Position numbers and translations under genes: made by a program
Notes under the pieces: generated by a model
What the model was told of the DNA's origin: nothing
Databases searched by the model: none
The model's input: the letters and a program-made list of their open reading frames with translations, nothing else
In this document: piece by piece, positions 6,119 through 9,113 of the stretch
Position numbering within the stretch: position 1 is the stretch's first letter
Layout of the letters: each line of letters opens with the position of its first letter
From: Pseudomonadota bacterium
GTDB lineage: Bacteria; Pseudomonadota; Gammaproteobacteria; Burkholderiales; Burkholderiaceae_C
Direction of reading: 5' to 3'
Assembly (NCBI GenBank): GCA_023418355.1
Contig: JAEZZU010000164.1
Location: 1-9,113 of the forward strand
Length of the DNA: 9,113 bases

Positions 6119-6145
6119 TTGACAACGATTAATTGGTGGAATGCT
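6119..6145 (+). promoter_or_regulatory. Candidate pilM operon promoter
   Basis: A perfect TTGACA (6119-6124) lies about 120 bp before the pilM start. At 15 bp spacing there is TGG-AATGCT, an extended -10 with a weak hexamer; at 17 bp the hexamer is TGCTGA. The -35 is good, the -10 is poor, so this is tentative. The rest of the 264-bp mrcA-pilM gap holds a small palindrome TGAATATTCA (6202-6211) and nothing else I recognise. Confidence 0.3.
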
Positions 6146-6241
6146 GATCTGAGTGCTTGGTCGTCGCCATTCCTTGCTGATAGCATCGTCCCGCGATTGT
6201 GTGAATATTCATATCAAAGTGAAACGAGAAGGGAGGGGCCT

Positions 6242-7321
6242 GTGATCTCAATGGGATCCCTTTTTAAGAGGAAAAGTGCACCACTGATCGGCCTTGATAT
6301 CAGCTCTTCAGCCATCAAGCTGGTAGAGCTGGATCAGGACAGGCAAGGCAACTGGATCCTGGAGCGCTTCGCATCCGAGCCATTGGCAGCAGACAGTGTT
6401 GTCGATGGCAATATCGAGAAGTTTGATGATGTCTCTGAGGCACTCAAACGCCTGCTGAAAAAAAGCGGTACGCGCACCAAGCATGTGGCCTTGGCGCTGC
6501 CGCATTCATCTGTCATTACCAAAAAAATCATTCTGCCGGGCAATCTCAGTGAGCAGGAACTGGAAGTGCAGGTGGAGGCAGAGGCCAACCAATACATCCC
6601 CTTCCCGCTGGAAGAGGTGAGCCTGGACTTCTGCGTGGTTGGCCCCAATGAGAAAAGTCCCAGCGATGTGGATGTGCTGCTGGCAGCCACGCGCAAGGAG
6701 AAAGTCGAAGAGCGCAACAACCTCGCGGTGATTGCGGGACTGTCTCCTGTGGTGATGGATGTGGAGTCCTATGCGTCCCGACTGGCTGCCGGGCTGTCCA
6801 TGCACGCATTGCCTGATGCTGGGATGGATGCCTTGATCGCACTGGTCAAGGTAGGTGGCCGTGGTTTTAGCCTGCAGGTCGTGCGCAACGATGACATTCT
6901 GTATGACAGTGAGCAAGGTACAGGTGGTGCTCAGCTCACGCAGATGATTGCGCGTCAATATGGCATGAGCGTGGAAGAGGCAGAGCTGAAAAAGCGCACA
7001 GGCGACTTGCCAGCGGATTACCAGGAGACGGTGCTGCAGCCATTCGTTGCCAGTCTGGCCAATGACATTGCCCGAGCACTGCAGTTCTTCTACACCAGTA
7101 CACCCTATCACAGCGTCCAGCAGATTTTCATGTTTGGCGGCGCTGCGACGGTGGAGGGATTGACCGAAGCGGTCAAACAGCAGACCCAGGTGGAGGTCAG
7201 CGTGCTCAATCCTTTTGAGTACATGGTGCTGGCACCTACGGTGCATCAAAGTCGGCTCAAAAAAGAAGCGGCCATGTACCTGACGGCATGTGGGCTGGCC
7301 ATGCGGAGGTTCTTGAAATGA
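6242..7321 (+). CDS. pilM: Type IV pilus inner-membrane platform protein PilM
   Basis: PilM is the cytoplasmic actin-like (FtsA/MreB fold) ring of the type IV pilus. It binds ATP and the N-terminal tail of PilN and links the alignment complex to the motor ATPases. The 359-residue product shows the first nucleotide-binding loop LIGLDISSSAIKLVEL (15-30), VEAEANQYIPFPLEEV (111-126), conserved across the family, and the late glycine-rich loop IFMFGGAATVEGL (295-307). I choose GTG 6242 as start because GGAGG (6232-6236) sits 5 nt before it. The ATG at 6251 in the same frame would be 14 nt from that site, and the open frame back to 6077 has no support. First gene of pilMNOP, with its ATGA stop/start overlapping pilN. 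Confidence 0.96.
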   Translation: MISMGSLFKRKSAPLIGLDISSSAIKLVELDQDRQGNWILERFASEPLAADSVVDGNIEKFDDVSEALKRLLKKSGTRTKHVALALPHSSVITKKIILPGNLSEQELEVQVEAEANQYIPFPLEEVSLDFCVVGPNEKSPSDVDVLLAATRKEKVEERNNLAVIAGLSPVVMDVESYASRLAAGLSMHALPDAGMDALIALVKVGGRGFSLQVVRNDDILYDSEQGTGGAQLTQMIARQYGMSVEEAELKKRTGDLPADYQETVLQPFVASLANDIARALQFFYTSTPYHSVQQIFMFGGAATVEGLTEAVKQQTQVEVSVLNPFEYMVLAPTVHQSRLKKEAAMYLTACGLAMRRFLK

Positions 7322-7920
7322 TTTTGATCAATCTGCTTCCGCACCGCGAAGTTGCACGCAAGCGCCGCAAGGAGGCATTTCAGGTCACCATGTTTGTTTC
7401 AGCGCTGGTGGGTGTACTGCTGGCAGCCTTGGTGTACTGGTTCATGCAAATGCGGATTGAGACACAGCAGGAAAGAAATGCTTTTCTGCGTTCTGAAATA
7501 GAAGTCCTGAATAAGCAGATCAAGGAAATCGCTGGCCTGGAAGGTGAGATTAAAGCTTTGCGCGAACGCCAGAAAGCGGTAGAGGCCTTGCAGGCAAATA
7601 GAAACCTGCCGGTGCATTTGCTCAATGAACTGGTCAGGCTGCTGCCTGAGGGTGTTTATATTTCCTCGATCAAGCAAAATGGCTTGCAGGTAGAGCTCAA
7701 AGGCGTTGCGCAGTCCAATGAACGAGTGTCTGAAGTATTGAGAAACTTTTCGACCAAAACGCCATGGTTCCAAAAGCCAGACCTTAAGGAAATTGTTGCA
7801 AGTACGGTTGATCTTTCGGCCAAGGACAAGCGAAAAGTAGTCAACTTTATTATGCAATTTACCTTGGTTTTACCTGAAAGTGCCTCTGAGGCAGGAGGGG
7901 GTGGAAAGGCGAAGTTATGA
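7318..7920 (+). CDS. pilN: Type IV pilus inner-membrane assembly protein PilN
   Basis: Bitopic protein of the pilus alignment subcomplex; its short cytosolic tail docks into PilM and its periplasmic domain pairs with PilO. The 200-residue product begins MILINLLPHRE, the conserved PilM-binding motif (INLLPxR), followed by a basic patch (ARKRRKE), one membrane segment (about 22-43), a coiled-coil region (about 46-95), and a ferredoxin-like periplasmic domain (about 100-186). It ends in a Gly/Lys-rich tail. The ATG at 7318 overlaps the pilM stop by 4 nt and has GGAGG (7305-7309) 8 nt upstream. Wobble positions look more AT-rich than in pilM or mrcA, but nothing suggests transfer. Confidence 0.96.
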   Translation: MILINLLPHREVARKRRKEAFQVTMFVSALVGVLLAALVYWFMQMRIETQQERNAFLRSEIEVLNKQIKEIAGLEGEIKALRERQKAVEALQANRNLPVHLLNELVRLLPEGVYISSIKQNGLQVELKGVAQSNERVSEVLRNFSTKTPWFQKPDLKEIVASTVDLSAKDKRKVVNFIMQFTLVLPESASEAGGGGKAKL

Positions 7921-8582
7921 AAAAAACAAAAAAATACGCGCTGCAAGACCTGACTGCCTATGCACAGAATGTGCAGGAACAGTTTAAAGACCTGGACCCC
8001 AAGGACCCTTCCTTATGGCCCATTTTGCCCAGGATTTTTTTGTGTGCATTCATCGCGTTGATGGTGCTCGGTGCTGCATGGTATTTTTTATTGAGCAGCA
8101 TGGAAGAAGATCTGAATGCAGAGCGTGAAACTGAAAACAGCCTGCGGTCAGAGTATGAAACCAAATTGCTCAAGGCAGTCAGCCTGGATGCCTTGAAGAA
8201 GCAGCGTGAGCAGGTTCAGCAATATGTGCAGCAACTGGAAAAACAGCTGCCCAGCAAGTCAGAAATGGCTGCACTGTTGTCAGATATTAACCAGGCAGGT
8301 TTGGGTCGTAGTCTGCAGTTTGAGCTTTTCAAGCCAGGAGCAGAGTCTGTGAAAGACTATTACGCCGAGTTGCCTATCACGGTGAAGATATCTGGCGCTT
8401 TCCATGATATTGGCATGTTTGCTTCAGATATTGCACATTTGCCGCGCATTGTGAATTTGAGCAATATGGCAATTGCCCCTAAAGGCAATGAAGGTGTGCT
8501 GACACTTGATGCGACTGTGCATACCTATCGCTACCTGGATGCAGAAGAGGTGAATGCCAATCGCAAGGGGAAAGCTAAATGA
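7917..8582 (+). CDS. pilO: Type IV pilus inner-membrane assembly protein PilO
   Basis: Partner of PilN in the periplasmic alignment complex, also contacting PilP. The 221-residue product has a cytosolic N-terminus of about 36 residues, with the conserved LxDLDPKDPSLWP-type stretch (about 22-35, here FKDLDPKDPSLWP). One membrane segment follows (about 37-60), then a long charged coiled coil (about 62-112, EEDLNAERETENSLRSEYETKL onward) and a ferredoxin-like domain (about 115-207, including LQFELFKPG, ELPITVKISGAFHDIGMF and ITLDATVHTYRY-type strands). ATGA overlap with pilN; AAAGG (7905-7909) lies 7 nt before the ATG. The gene opens with two A7 runs split by one C (7920-7934), which may aid initiation but are also slippage-prone. 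Confidence 0.96.
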   Translation: MKKTKKYALQDLTAYAQNVQEQFKDLDPKDPSLWPILPRIFLCAFIALMVLGAAWYFLLSSMEEDLNAERETENSLRSEYETKLLKAVSLDALKKQREQVQQYVQQLEKQLPSKSEMAALLSDINQAGLGRSLQFELFKPGAESVKDYYAELPITVKISGAFHDIGMFASDIAHLPRIVNLSNMAIAPKGNEGVLTLDATVHTYRYLDAEEVNANRKGKAK

Positions 8583-9113
8583 TGCACAGAAAAACAATTT
8601 TCCTGGCATGTTTGGCCTCTTACATGCTGGTGGGCTGCGTCGGGGCTGAACATGAAGACCTGCACGAATGGATTGGCACCCAGAAATCCATGGCCAAACC
8701 CAGGGTGCAGCCTCTGAAAGAGCCATCAGTTTTTCTGCCGCAGGCTTATGAAGCATCCACAGAAATGGATCCCTTCAACATGCTGAAACTCACGCAGGTA
8801 TTGCACCGGGAAACCGAGAAAAACACGGCCAATACGGCGCTGCTGACTGCTGAGCAGAACCGTCGCAAGGAAGAGCTGGAAAGCTATCCGCTGGATAGCA
8901 TGACCATGGTGGGAAGCCTGAAAAAAGGCAATCAGCGCATTGCCTTGCTGCGGGTGAACCAGTTGATTTATCAAGTGGGTGCAGGCAATTATCTGGGCCA
9001 GAACTATGGCCGCATTGTTCAAATTGAAGAGAACAGTATCAAGCTGAGGGAAGTTGTTCAGGATGCCGCCGGAGATTGGGTGGAACGAATGGCAACGCTT
9101 GATCTGCAAGAGG
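8579..9113 (+). CDS. pilP: Type IV pilus lipoprotein PilP (3' end outside window)
   Basis: Inner-membrane lipoprotein that connects the PilN-PilO dimer to the PilQ secretin. 178 residues are visible and the frame is open at the right edge; the family is usually about 175-180 residues, so only a few codons are missing. It has a short signal peptide with lipobox L17-V18-G19-C20, a flexible linker (about 21-60), and the MDPFN motif (63-67) that contacts PilO/PilN. The C-terminal beta domain reads MVGSLKKGNQRIALLRV (110-126) and VGAGNYLGQNYGRIVQI (133-149). Two tandem in-frame ATGs exist (8579 and 8582). I prefer 8579 because it gives the same ATGA overlap as the other pil junctions and sits 8 nt after AAGGGG (8565-8570). 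pilQ is expected next. Confidence 0.95.
   Translation, partial: MMHRKTIFLACLASYMLVGCVGAEHEDLHEWIGTQKSMAKPRVQPLKEPSVFLPQAYEASTEMDPFNMLKLTQVLHRETEKNTANTALLTAEQNRRKEELESYPLDSMTMVGSLKKGNQRIALLRVNQLIYQVGAGNYLGQNYGRIVQIEENSIKLREVVQDAAGDWVERMATLDLQE

Noticed and set aside
6163..6178. TTGCT at 6174-6178 as part of a sigma-54 promoter for pilM
   Set aside because: The required GG pair at the -24 position is absent at the correct spacing.
6077..6241. N-terminal extension of pilM from an upstream ATG at 6077
   Set aside because: No ribosome binding site, no resemblance to PilM N-termini, and it covers the promoter region; GTG 6242 has GGAGG at good spacing.

Overview
The window reads as chromosomal core sequence from a beta-proteobacterium of the order Burkholderiales, most likely family Comamonadaceae (a Comamonas-like genome). 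This is inferred from the protein sequences: ribosomal protein S15 with the MIAADKK start, a Tat-exported MsrP with MsrQ, CyaY divergent from a small LptM-type lipoprotein, and PBP1A divergent from pilMNOP. It also fits the moderately high GC. No database search was possible, so the genus is a guess.

Layout. On the minus strand at the left edge is rpsO, with its terminator on the left and its leader and promoter on the right. Next comes a gene-free stretch holding a compact 289-bp element with 20-bp perfect terminal inverted repeats and two internal hairpin arms, which looks like a MITE. Its right end coincides with the stop codon of a minus-strand ImmA/IrrE-like (M78) gene in which the zinc-protease motif reads HALGH instead of HExxH. 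Divergent from that gene is msrP-msrQ, the periplasmic methionine sulfoxide reductase and its membrane haem partner, joined by a 1-nt stop/start overlap. msrQ converges on lptM (minus), a short lipoprotein gene whose start codon faces that of cyaY (plus) across only 12 bp. A strong bidirectional hairpin terminator separates cyaY from mrcA (PBP1A, minus). mrcA is divergent from pilM-pilN-pilO-pilP (plus). The pil genes are joined by 4-nt ATGA overlaps, and pilP runs off the right edge almost complete.

Function. The right third encodes the inner-membrane alignment subcomplex of the type IV pilus machine (cytoplasmic PilM, bitopic PilN and PilO, lipoprotein PilP); pilQ is expected just beyond the window. 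PBP1A makes peptidoglycan next to it, an arrangement known from other proteobacteria (ponA-pilM). MsrPQ repairs oxidised periplasmic proteins, LptM helps assemble the LPS export complex in the outer membrane, and CyaY handles iron for Fe-S assembly or haem.

No clearly new multi-gene system is visible. The items most worth a second look are the MITE-like element, the ImmA-like protein lacking the catalytic glutamate, a possible S15 autoregulatory hairpin in the rpsO leader, and the very tight lptM/cyaY divergent start region with a possibly leaderless lptM mRNA.
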